Source: Cryomorphaceae bacterium (GTDB lineage Bacteria; Bacteroidota; Bacteroidia; Flavobacteriales; Crocinitomicaceae). Taken from it: 21,698 nucleotides of DNA. Position numbers and translations under genes: made by a program. Location: assembly GCA_021298235.1 (NCBI GenBank), contig JAJTDX010000026.1:1-21698 (forward strand), in the 5' to 3' direction. A model generated the notes under the pieces. That model searched no databases and was not told the DNA's origin. It was given only the letters and a program-made list of their open reading frames with translations. Positions 6,634 to 17,000 of this stretch are shown here, one piece after another (positions within the stretch are counted from its first letter, which is position 1; each line of letters starts with the position of its first letter).

Positions 6634-8112
6634 ATGAAGAAAATTTACTTAAGCATTCTTTTGGCAGGTAGTACTTTCTTGGGTGCAAACGCTCAGTTAG
6701 CTCCAGGAACTCCTGCTCCGGACTTTACTGCAACAGATTTGAATGGGGTATCTCATACCTTGTCAACGTATTTGGCGGCAGGAAAATCCGTAATTATTGA
6801 TATCTCTGCTACGTGGTGTGGACCATGCTGGAGCTATCACAGCTCTCACGCGCTTGCTGAATTTTATAAAGCATATGGACCAGAGGGTTCTGACGAGGTG
6901 ATGGTCTTCTTCGTTGAAGGAGATAACGCTACCACTGTGGCAGATTTAAATGGAACGGGTGGAAATACTCAAGGAAACTGGGTTGAAGGCACCCCTTATC
7001 CAATTTTAAACAATGCGACTATCGCAGATGACTATGCAATTACCTATTTCCCGACAGTTTATCGTATTTGTCCAGATGGTCTTGCTTATGAGATTGATCC
7101 GCTTACAGCTGCACAGCTTAAAACTAACGTGAACACGAATTGTGGTGCCTTGACAGGTGTAACCAACCACGGTGAAATCGAAGGTTCAGAAATTGCAATG
7201 TGTTCTACGGATGCAGTAGCAACAGCTACCTTAGCTAACTTCGGAACCAATGCGATTACTTCTGCTACAGTTCTTTTGAAAGAAAACGGAACAACAGTTA
7301 ATACTGCAAATTATTCCGGAAACATCACACAGTTCAATACAGCTACGGTTACTTTCCCTTCCGGGACATACAACATGACATCCAACTACACTGTTGAATT
7401 GACAAACGTGAACAGCGGTGCACCTTTTAACTCTGCTTATGCAACAGCTGACATGTCTGTTGTATCTGCCAACCTTGTGAATAACGCAGTTGAGGTCCGC
7501 GTTTACACGGACAACTACCCTGCAGAGACAACATGGGAAATCAGAAATTCAGCAACAAATGTTGTAGTTGCAAGTGGTGGTCCTTACCAAGGAAACGGAA
7601 CAAGTGCGGGTGGTGCAGATGCGTTGAAAACTAAAGTTCACAATGTATCACTTCCAGCTGGGAACAATTGCTACAAAGTAATTATGAATGATGATTATGG
7701 TGATGGTTTTGGATATGGTACAAACCCTGCTGGTCAGTACGGAATGCAAATTTTCTCGAATGGAACTTCTGTTTTGAATCTTGATCTTGGAAACTTTGGA
7801 AGTTCATTTACAAGAGATGCTGCAATGAAAACAGATGCAACTTCTTCAGTTTTTGAATTGAATACGGATGCATTGAACGTTTATCCTAACCCTGCGTCAG
7901 ACGAGTTGTTTGTTCAGTTTGAAGCATTGGCTTCAGATTACACAGTTTCAATCACTGATTTGCAAGGAAGAATGGTTTACTCAACTTCTCTTAATGGTGT
8001 GAGTGGAACTCAGAATGTTTCTGTTCCAGTGAAAGAATTCTCAAAAGGAAGCTACATTGTGAATGTTACTTCAATGGGAGTTACGAAAACACAACATGTT
8101 GTAATCAAATAA
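6634..8112 (+). CDS. Secreted thioredoxin-fold protein with T9SS C-terminal sorting domain
   Basis: The protein has 492 residues. Residues 1-20 are a signal peptide (MKKIYLSILLAGSTFLGANA). Residues about 22-170 form a redoxin/thioredoxin-like domain with SATWCGPCW (active-site Cys62 and Cys65) and the cis-proline loop YFPT (138-141). Residues about 175-275 look like a CARDB/Ig-like beta domain. Residues about 285-395 form a further beta domain with an Asp-rich loop NDDYGDGFGYG (352-362), perhaps Ca2+-binding. Residues about 412-492 are a type A T9SS sorting domain (LNVYPNPASDELFV, then ITDLQGRMVYS, GSYIVNVT and the terminal VVIK). It is therefore expected to cross the inner membrane by Sec and the outer membrane by the T9SS, and to be attached or released at the surface. 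The intact CxxC predicts dithiol-disulfide chemistry outside the cell, an inference. It is monocistronic between its own promoter and a strong terminator. Confidence 0.88.
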   Translation: MKKIYLSILLAGSTFLGANAQLAPGTPAPDFTATDLNGVSHTLSTYLAAGKSVIIDISATWCGPCWSYHSSHALAEFYKAYGPEGSDEVMVFFVEGDNATTVADLNGTGGNTQGNWVEGTPYPILNNATIADDYAITYFPTVYRICPDGLAYEIDPLTAAQLKTNVNTNCGALTGVTNHGEIEGSEIAMCSTDAVATATLANFGTNAITSATVLLKENGTTVNTANYSGNITQFNTATVTFPSGTYNMTSNYTVELTNVNSGAPFNSAYATADMSVVSANLVNNAVEVRVYTDNYPAETTWEIRNSATNVVVASGGPYQGNGTSAGGADALKTKVHNVSLPAGNNCYKVIMNDDYGDGFGYGTNPAGQYGMQIFSNGTSVLNLDLGNFGSSFTRDAAMKTDATSSVFELNTDALNVYPNPASDELFVQFEALASDYTVSITDLQGRMVYSTSLNGVSGTQNVSVPVKEFSKGSYIVNVTSMGVTKTQHVVIK

Positions 8113-8114
8113 CA

Positions 8115-8127
8115 CGAGATTTTCTCG
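8115..8127 (+). other. Short perfect hairpin directly after the stop codon
   Basis: CGAGA-TTT-TCTCG forms a 5-bp stem starting two bases after the stop of the thioredoxin-like gene and nine bases before the main terminator. It has no T run of its own, so it may protect the 3' end or be incidental. Confidence 0.35.
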
Positions 8128-8135
8128 CATACTTT

Positions 8136-8167
8136 AAAGGTCCTGCATCAGCAGGGCCTTTTTTTAT
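8136..8167 (+). terminator. Rho-independent terminator of the secreted thioredoxin-like gene
   Basis: AAAGGTCCTGC (8136-8146), loop ATCA, GCAGGGCCTTT (8151-8161) gives an 11-bp stem with one G-T pair, running into seven T (8159-8165). It separates the gene from maeB. Confidence 0.9.
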
Positions 8168-8204
8168 ATCTATACCAAATACCCATAAATTGCCTTACTT
8201 TTTG

Positions 8205-8212
8205 TAAATTTG
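8205..8212 (+). promoter_or_regulatory. Candidate -7 promoter element for the maeB-ruvA-sprA operon
   Basis: TAAATTTG matches TAnnTTTG exactly, 19 bases before the maeB ATG. The nearest TTG (8190-8192) is only 12 bases upstream, so the -33 element is not convincing. It sits in the only gap (8168-8231) that could hold the operon promoter. Confidence 0.45.
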
Positions 8213-8231
8213 GCGGTTTCTTAAGCAACTT

Positions 8232-10496
8232 ATGGCCAAGATCAGAAAACAGGATGCACTGGATTATCATTCTTCGGGAAAACCGGGAAAGATAGAAGTT
8301 ATACCTACCAAACCTTATTCATCACAAAGAGACCTTTCTCTGGCTTATTCTCCGGGAGTTGCAGAACCTTGTCTGAAGATAGCGGAGAATCCGGATGACG
8401 CCTACAAATACACCAGCAAAGCAAATCTAGTTGCAGTAATATCCAATGGAACTGCTGTCCTTGGGCTAGGTGATATAGGGCCCCTTGCATCTAAGCCTGT
8501 GATGGAGGGAAAGGGATTGCTCTTTAAAATATTTGCTGATATAGATGTTTTTGACATTGAGGTAGATGCTGCAGATCCTGAAAAATTCATTCAAACAGTT
8601 AAGGCGATCGCACCGACCTTCGGTGGAATTAACTTAGAAGATATAAAAGCACCTGAAGCTTTTGAAATTGAAAGGAGGCTCAAAGAAGAACTGGACATTC
8701 CGATCATGCATGATGACCAGCACGGCACAGCCATAATTTCTTCCGCAGCTTTATTGAACGCACTTGAGCTTGCAGGCAAAAAGATCGATAAGGTAAAACT
8801 TGTCGTGTCCGGTGCCGGAGCTTCGGCACTTTCCTGTGCTAATCTTTACGTTGCACTAGGTGCAAAACCTGAAAATATTTTTATGTTCGACTCCAAAGGG
8901 CTCATTTGGCAGGGAAGAGATGATCTGGACGACATGAAGAAGCTGTTTTCAAGCCACAAAAAACCGATAGAGTTCGCGGATGCATTTACGGGTGCGGATG
9001 TATTTTTGGGATTGTCGCGTGGAGGTCTGGTGAAAAAAGAAATGATTGCGGCCATGGCAGACGATCCTATCGTTTTTGCCTTAGCGAATCCAGAACCGGA
9101 AATCTCTTACAAAGAGGCTACTTCCGTGAGACAGGACATCATTATGGCAACAGGTCGATCTGATCATCCGAACCAGGTAAATAATGTCCTTGGCTTTCCA
9201 TTTATATTTAGAGGCGCATTGGATGTTCGTGCAACGACCATCAATGAGGAAATGAAATTGGCTGCAGTTAAAGCCATTGCTGCTCTTGCCAAGGAATCAA
9301 TTCCGGAAGAAGTAGTTGAGGCGTATGGCGAAAAAAGTATCATTTTCGGAAGGGAGCAGATCATTCCAAAACCATTGGATCCGCGGTTGATCTACTACGT
9401 AGCCCCTGCAGTTGCCAAAGCAGCCATGGATTCGGGTGTCGCCAAAAATCCAATTTCTGACTGGGATGCGTACGAAACACAATTGAAAAGTCGTTTAGGG
9501 ATTGACAATAAACTTGTAAGAAATCTTACCGAAAAGGCTCAAAGTAATCCAAAACGTGTTGTTTTTGCTGAGGCGGACAACATTAAGATTCTTAAAGCTG
9601 CTCAAACTGCATATGAGGAAGGAGTGGCCTTTCCCATTCTTCTTGGAAAAAGAAAAAAAATTAAAGACCTCATAGAAGAATACAGCATAGAATTACACGA
9701 TGTTCCCATCATAGATCCGAAGTCAGAGGAGGAGGAAGCCAGAAGAATTCAGTACGGCAAAGCGTTTTTTGAGCACAGAAAGCGAAAGGGTTTCACAGAA
9801 TTTGAATCAGTTCAGATCATGCGTGAGCGAAATCATTTCGGAGCAATGATGGTTGAACAAGGGGATGCAGATGCTATGATTACGGGCCTCACAAGAAGTT
9901 ATCGAAACAGCATTCGTCCCGTCTTTCAAACGATTGGATTAGAAAAGGATGTGCATACAGTGGCAGGAATGTATATTCTTGTTATGAAAAAAGGACCTAT
10001 TTTCCTTGCTGACACAACCATCAATCTCAATTTGAATGCAGAACAGATTGCGGAAATAACAGCGAATGTGGCCAAAACGATCCGCAAGTTCAAAATTACC
10101 CCAAGAATTGCCCTATTGAGTTACAGCAATTTTGGCTCATCAATTGGTCCGGATGCAGAGAAAATGGCAAAAGCTGCCGAGATTTTGCATGAAAAATACC
10201 CGTCCTTGGTTGTTGATGGTGAAGTTCAAGCGAATTTCGCTCTAGATAATGAGCTGCTCCTTGAGAAATTCCCATTTTCACACCTCGCAAATAAACAAGT
10301 GAACACCTTGATTTTTCCTAATCTTGCATCTGGAAATATAGCTTACAAATTACTTCAGCAGATGGTTGAGGGAGATGCCATAGGTCCGGTACTCGTAGGG
10401 CTCAAAAAATCCATTCATGTATTACAACTTGGTTCCTCTGTGCGAGAAATCATAAATATGGTCAAGGTGGCAGTTATAGACGCACAAAATAAATAA
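8232..10496 (+). CDS. maeB: NADP-type malic enzyme with C-terminal phosphotransacetylase-like domain
   Basis: The 754-residue product has the length and two-part build of MaeB (E. coli about 759). It oxidatively decarboxylates malate to pyruvate + CO2, making NADPH in the cytosol. The malic enzyme N-domain shows [13 protein letters not shown] (35-47), [12 protein letters not shown] (72-83), the metal-ligand region NLEDIKAP (134-141) and HDDQHGTA (160-167). The dinucleotide fold has [15 protein letters not shown] (191-205) and FALANPEPE (282-290). Residues about 435-750 are a phosphate acetyltransferase-like domain ([11 protein letters not shown], then [10 protein letters not shown] and [15 protein letters not shown]). 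In hybrid malic enzymes this domain is usually regulatory (acetyl-CoA binding) and not catalytic. It heads a compact operon, with ruvA starting 2 bases after its stop. NADP over NAD use is inferred from the family, not read from residues. Confidence 0.95.
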   Translation: MAKIRKQDALDYHSSGKPGKIEVIPTKPYSSQRDLSLAYSPGVAEPCLKIAENPDDAYKYTSKANLVAVISNGTAVLGLGDIGPLASKPVMEGKGLLFKIFADIDVFDIEVDAADPEKFIQTVKAIAPTFGGINLEDIKAPEAFEIERRLKEELDIPIMHDDQHGTAIISSAALLNALELAGKKIDKVKLVVSGAGASALSCANLYVALGAKPENIFMFDSKGLIWQGRDDLDDMKKLFSSHKKPIEFADAFTGADVFLGLSRGGLVKKEMIAAMADDPIVFALANPEPEISYKEATSVRQDIIMATGRSDHPNQVNNVLGFPFIFRGALDVRATTINEEMKLAAVKAIAALAKESIPEEVVEAYGEKSIIFGREQIIPKPLDPRLIYYVAPAVAKAAMDSGVAKNPISDWDAYETQLKSRLGIDNKLVRNLTEKAQSNPKRVVFAEADNIKILKAAQTAYEEGVAFPILLGKRKKIKDLIEEYSIELHDVPIIDPKSEEEEARRIQYGKAFFEHRKRKGFTEFESVQIMRERNHFGAMMVEQGDADAMITGLTRSYRNSIRPVFQTIGLEKDVHTVAGMYILVMKKGPIFLADTTINLNLNAEQIAEITANVAKTIRKFKITPRIALLSYSNFGSSIGPDAEKMAKAAEILHEKYPSLVVDGEVQANFALDNELLLEKFPFSHLANKQVNTLIFPNLASGNIAYKLLQQMVEGDAIGPVLVGLKKSIHVLQLGSSVREIINMVKVAVIDAQNK

Positions 10497-10498
10497 CT

Positions 10499-11074
10499 AT
10501 GATCGGACATTTGAATGGAAGGCTGGTAGAGAAACATCCAACAGAGGTTGTGATGGAATGCGCCGGGGTTGGTTATGAAGTCAAAATTTCTTTGAATACC
10601 TTCAGCGCATTAGGTGCTGAAGAATCGGTTAAGCTTCTTACCCGTTTGATCGTTCGTGAGGATGCACACATTCTATACGGATTTGCAACTCGCGAAGAAA
10701 GGGAAATGTTTGGTCATCTAATTTCCGTTTCCGGGATTGGACCGAATACTGCGATGCTTATGCTGTCATCACTTACCCCAGAAGATATTGCACTAGCAAT
10801 ACAGTCTGAAGATGTACGCACGATCCAAGGAATCAAAGGTATTGGCGCCAAAACAGCACAACGGGTAATTATTGATTTGAAGGATAAAATGTTAAAATTC
10901 ACCTCTGTTTCTCAAAATATGTTCAGCTCGAACAATACTCAGAGGCTTGATGCGTTAACTGCCTTGGTCTCGCTTGGTTTTGACAAAAAGGCAGCTGAAA
11001 AAGCGTTGGATAAAATTGCAACGGGCGAGGAAACTGTTGAACAATTGATTAAGGAAGCACTTCGGATACTATAA
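10499..11074 (+). CDS. ruvA: Holliday junction branch migration subunit RuvA
   Basis: The product has 191 residues in the usual three-domain order: an OB-fold N-domain (MIGHLNGRLVEK, AGVGYEV and AHILYGF, about 1-62), a central domain with two helix-hairpin-helix motifs (ISVSGIGPNTA at 75-85 and IQGIKGIGAKTAQ at 109-121), and a C-terminal domain (about 147-191, DALTALVSLGF) that contacts RuvB. As a tetramer it holds Holliday junctions while RuvB drives branch migration during recombination repair. It lies tightly between maeB and sprA, with gaps of 2 and 3 bases, so all three are probably co-transcribed. No functional link between junction repair and secretion is implied. Length is close to typical for the family. 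Confidence 0.96.
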   Translation: MIGHLNGRLVEKHPTEVVMECAGVGYEVKISLNTFSALGAEESVKLLTRLIVREDAHILYGFATREEREMFGHLISVSGIGPNTAMLMLSSLTPEDIALAIQSEDVRTIQGIKGIGAKTAQRVIIDLKDKMLKFTSVSQNMFSSNNTQRLDALTALVSLGFDKKAAEKALDKIATGEETVEQLIKEALRIL

Positions 11075-11077
11075 TTT

Positions 11078-14000
11078 TTGAGAATTAATTCAACACATAT
11101 CACTCGTTTGGTTCAGTTCCTCTGGATTCTTGCAATATTCGTTTTCTTCATTACGGATTCCTTTGCCCAGGATACATTGCTTTATCCAATCGAAAATTAC
11201 ACAGATCCTACGCTGACTGAGCCACAAAGTTTTGACCTTGGAGACCCGACCTCTGTAAAACAAACAATCGTTTATGACCCGGTTACCGGAACCTATGTAT
11301 TTAAGGAAACGATTGGAGAGGGACTGAATTTTCGAAATCCATCCATGATGACTTTGGAGGAGTATCTCGAATATGAGCGAAAAAAGAGCCAAGGTCAGAA
11401 CTGGAAAGACCGGATAGATGAACAAACAGCTCAAGGTCAGCCGATGGAATTTCCAATCAAAATAGGCAGCAAAGCTTTTGAGAATTTCTTCGGTTCAGAC
11501 CAGATTACCATCCGTCCACAGGGATCCGTGGAGCTGTCGTTTGGAGTGAACTCTTCACGGTACGACAATCCGATCCTTCCCGTTCGTCAGAGGAAAATCA
11601 CCCGTTTTGATTTCCAACAGCAAATTCAATTGAATCTCGTTGGTCAAATCGGCACAAAACTAAAAGTAGGGACAAGTTACAACACGCAGGCTGCATTTGA
11701 TTTCGATAATATTTCCAAACTGGAATATACCGGTGATGAGGATCAGATCATGCAGAAGATCGAGTTGGGAAATGTGGCGATGCAATTGCCAACTTCTCTT
11801 ATTCAGGGATCACAAACATTGTTTGGTGCCAAAACGCAGCTTAAGTTTGGCCGTGCGACAGTGGATCTAATCGCAGCATCTTCAAAAGGAAAACGTCAGG
11901 AAATTAACATTTCAGGAAAAGCGCAAGTTCAAAAGTTTGAATTGTCGGCGGATAATTACGAACAGAACCGACACTATTTCGTCAATCTTTACCACAGAGA
12001 CCATTATGACGAGGCCATGTCGACTGTGCCAATTGTTAGCTCCTCAGCCTACATTACCCGAATGGAGGTTTGGCTCACAAACCGTACGAATAGCACTGAA
12101 AACACACGGAACATCGTTGCATTTTCTGACCTCGGAGAGTCTAAATCAGAAAACTGTCAAGGCAATCCTGGAGGATTCTCTCCGAACGAGATGCCCGACA
12201 ATGACCATAACGGTTTGTATTCCTGGGCATCCAATCAACCGCTTGTAAGAGGTTTCTCCAATGCAGTCACAGGCTTGACGAATCAGGTGACTTCGCCGGG
12301 ACCGTTCGAGCAAGCTGTGCATTATGAAAAAGTAGAAAATGCCCGAAAACTTACAGAGCAGGAGTACACTTACAATGCTTTGTTAGGGTATATTTCACTA
12401 AATCTTCCTTTGAATAATGATGAGGTACTTGCTGTAGCGTATGAATATACTTACAGAGGCGAAACATATCAGGTAGGTGAATTTTCTACCGATGGGGTAT
12501 CGGGCCAGCAAGCACTCATACTTAAGTTGTTGAAACCAACAATTACCAATCCCAAGAATAAAATCTGGGACCTGATGATGAAGAACGTGTATTCTATCGG
12601 TGCATATCAGGTGGACCAAACAGGATTTAGAATTGATCTTTTATACAACAATCCGGAGACTTCACTCTTGGTACCGTTTTTTCCTTTGGAAGGTGTAGAC
12701 GACAAGCAGCTTGTAACGCTCCTAGATATGGACAAACTCAACCAGGTTAGTCAGCCGTTTTCAGACGGAGTGTTTGATTATGTTCCAATCAATTATTCAG
12801 GAAACCGCGCGGAGAATGGAGGTACCATAAACACACGGAATGGAAGAATCTATTTTTCAACTGTTGAGCCATTTGGCAAAACCTTAGAGAAAAAATTACT
12901 AGATGCAGGGATCTCTCCGGTGGTGGTAAATCAGGTGTCCTTTAAGGAGTTATATGATTCAACAAAAACTGCTGCGCAGCAAATTCCTGCCAAAAACCGA
13001 TTTAGTTTCCGTGGTGAATATCAGTCTTCTATAAGTTCAGACATTCCGCTAAATGCACTCAACGTTCCTGAAGGTGCAGTTACTGTTACAGCAGGAGGTA
13101 TTAAACTCGTTGAGGGAACAGATTATACTGTGGATTACAACCTGGGAAGAGTTAAAATTCTAAATACGGGTATCCTGGAGTCGAACACTCCTATTAAGAT
13201 TTCAATAGAAAGTAATTCGGTCTTCGGCTTTCAGGCAAGATCTCTGGTTGGCGCACATTACAACTATCGCTTCAGCGACAAGTTCAATATTGGCGGTACC
13301 TGGATGCGTATGATGGAACGGCCGGTGACTCAAAAAGTCGATATTGGAAGCGAACCGTTTAAAAATAATATCATCGGTTTGGACCTTGCCTATCGAACGG
13401 AAGTCCCTTTCCTCACAAAACTTGTGGATTTTCTTCCGGTTATTTCAACAAATCAAAAATCAACATTTTCATTCAGCGGTGAATTTGCTCACTTGATACC
13501 TGGCCAGCCTCGCGCAATCAATAAAGACGGAACCTCTTATATCGATGACTTTGAAGGAGCCCAAAGTACGATTGACCTTCGATCTGTAACAGCGTGGAGA
13601 TTGGCCTCTGTTCCACAAGGGCAACCCGACCTGTTTCCTGAGGCTACAGCATTGAACCTTTCCGCTGGCTTTAAAAGATCCAAAACGTGTTGGTATTTGA
13701 TTGATCCGTTGTTTTACCAAAGTAACTCGTTGACTCCTCAACACATCAAGGATAATCCTCAAATGCTCTCTGACAGCCGGATGAGGTTGGTGAATCAAAC
13801 CGACGTCTTCCCTAATTTACAGCAGCAATATGGTTCGATTCCGAATATTCCTATTCTTGAATTAGCCTACTATCCCAAAGAAAGGGGGATGTATAATTAT
13901 GATACTACCAACACAGTCAATCCGGATGGAACGTGGGTCAATCCCGAAAATAGATGGGGTGGCATCATGCGGGCATTGTCAACCAATGATTTTGAGCAGA

Positions 14001-17000
14001 CCAATATTGAATTTATTCAGTTCTGGGTGCTCGATCCTTTTAATGAAGACGCAGAAAATGTGAATCCATCTTCACAGCATTCAGGTGGAGATCTCTATTT
14101 TAACCTTGGGAATATTTCAGAAGACGCTATTCCTGACTCAAGGAAGAGTTTTGAAAATGGCTTGCCTGCAACTGGTTCCAGCATCAACGATGACCTCGAC
14201 ACGACATTATGGGCAAGAGTATCTACGCAGCAAGTAGTAGTAAACGCCTTTGATACAGATCCTGCCTCGCGGTTAAATCAGGACGTGGGAATAGATGGAT
14301 GGAACGATGTTCAGGAACGTAATGCGTTTCAAAATTATGTGAATTGGGTCAATAATAATCCGACACTCGACGCCGCGACTAAGGCAAGGATGATTTCGGA
14401 TCCGTCAAGCGATGATTACAATTTTTACCGCGATGATACCTATGACAACCAACAGCTGAATATTCTTGAAAGGTACAAGAAATACAATGGAATGGAAGGA
14501 AATTCCCCAACGACGGAGATGTCAGATACAGCCAATGCGGAGGGTTATCCTACACAGGCTTCCAATATGCCAGATTTAGAGGATATCAATCAAGATAATA
14601 ACCTTTCACAGACCGAGGCCTATTTTCAGTACAAGGTGAGCGTACGACCGGGAGATATGCAGGTGGGTAAGAACTACATTACAAATGTTCAGCTATATCA
14701 GAATGGTACAAAGACAGAACGATGGTACCAATTTAAAATTCCCATCCGTGACTTCGAACGTAAGGTAAACGGCATACTTGATTTTAGGTCGATTCGCTTT
14801 ATGCGCATGTTCCTTAAAAATTTCGATGAAGAAGTTGTCCTTCGTTTTGCACGATTAGAGCTGATCCGCGGGGAGTGGCGTCGTTACCTTGAGGACCTAA
14901 CGCAGCCAGGAGAAAGTATTCAGACGGATCCAAACCTTACTTCTTTCAATATTGGAGCAGTAAATGTGGAAGAGAATGACCAGCGTAGTCCTGTGAAATA
15001 TGAGATCCCTCCGGGAATAGTACGTGAGATAGATCCTTCTCAAACCTATCAACGTCAGTTGAATGAGCAATCGTTGGTGTTGGATGTATGCAACCTTCAA
15101 GATGGAGATGCAAGGGCGGCTTACAAGAATGTGCAGTTTGACGTTCGAACATACAAGAAAATGAAAATGTTCGTTCATGCTGAAGAGGTTCTTTCCACCT
15201 TGCCGCTGAAAGACCAGGATCTTACCTTGTTCGTGCGTTTGGGGACAGATTTCGTGGACAACTATTACGAGTATGAGCTACCGCTTTATGAAACACAGTG
15301 GGGCTCAACCTTACCCGAAGATATCTGGCCTGATGAGAATAATGTTGAAATTGTTTTTGATGATCTTCTGAATCTCAAAACGAAACGAAATGCGCTCATC
15401 GAAGGAGGAAGTACAAGTGTGTCTTATGTTATTGAATACGCGGACACGGATCCTGCCAATTCGAAGAGAAGAATCAAAGTCAAGGGAAGTCCAAACTTAC
15501 AAGGATTACGCACCATTATGGTGGGTGTTCGGAACCCTGGTAAAAATTCAAACACTGCTTGGCCGGATGATGGTTTGGCAAAGTGTGCCATTGTCTGGAT
15601 CAATGAATTACGACTCACAGATTTTGTTAGTGAGGGTGGTTCTGCAGCAGTCGCCCAAATGCAGGTTCAGCTTGCCGATTTTGCAAATGTATCCATGTCT
15701 GGAAACTATTCCGGAATCAACTGGGGCAGCGTGGAAAGTCGCGTTCAGGACCGACAAAGAAATGAGCGCATCGGCGTGGATATGAATTCGACCATGCAGC
15801 TTGGTCAATTCTTTGGAAAACGAGCAGGGGTATCCCTTCCGTTTTTCTATGGATATTCCCTAGGCATTATCAATCCGGAGTTCGATCCATACAGCCCGGA
15901 TGTGCGTCTTGCTGATTATGATGCAACGACAAGAAAAGAAAAGGCACGTGCAGGTCAGGATTTCACAGAACGTAAATCGTTCAATTTTACCAATGTAAGA
16001 AAAGAACTAAAGGCTGGTGCAAAACCGCACTTTTGGAGGATTGCAAACTGGTCCACCAATTATGCTTACTCCGAGAATATGCGTCGTGATTTCAATACAA
16101 ATTACGATCGTACCAAAACATGGAATGGTGGTTTGAATTACAACTATTCCTTCACTGCCAAGCCTTTCGAGCCCTTCAAAAATGCCAAATTCGCCCAAAA
16201 ATCGAAATGGTTTGCCTTACTAAAGGACATGAACCTTTACTTCACACCCAAGAATATTTCGTTTTCGAATGATTTGCTTCGCTCATACAACGAACGTCAG
16301 GTGCGCAACAACCTCGTTCCCGATTATGAATTTGCCCCTGTTTACGTAAAACGCTTTGGCTGGAATAGAAATTTCTCCATGGGGTATGACCTCACGAAGA
16401 ATCTTAAGGCTACTTTCTCCTCTGCAAACCGTTCAATTTTCGAGGAAGCAGACGGACGGGTTGACCGCAAGAACGATCCATTGAGCTACGAGATTTTTAT
16501 GGATTCGATTCGTTCTCAGATGTCAACGTTGGGTAAAACAATGGATTATTCCCACAACTATAGCATCAACTATACTTTACCTTTGGATAAGTTACCGCTG
16601 ACAGACTGGGTTACGGCAAATTTCAAATACGGAGGTTCTTACAACTGGCAACGTGCACCGCTGGGTCAATCAGAATTCGGAAATACCATCCAGAACAATC
16701 GAACTGTCAATATGACGGCACAGGCCAACTTTACAAATCTTTACAACAAGGTTCCTTACCTGAAGAAAGTGAATGCAGATGGTAAAGGCGGACGAGGAAT
16801 GGTTGGAGGGAAAGATGTTGGAGGCAGGGTAACTGGTGCGCAAAATAATGCGAATCAAGCACAAAAGAAGGATGAGCTGAAACCACCGAAACCCATTGAG
16901 GAAATGACGCCAAAAGAAAAGCGAAAATGGGAGAGAGAGAAGAAGCGTAAAGAGCGCAAGGATAAGCGAGAGGAAGCGTTCAAAAAAAGAGGCAACAAGG

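Noticed and set aside
15390..15785. A 131-residue plus-strand frame inside sprA
   Set aside because: SprA is continuous through this region and the overlapping frame has no domain or start context.
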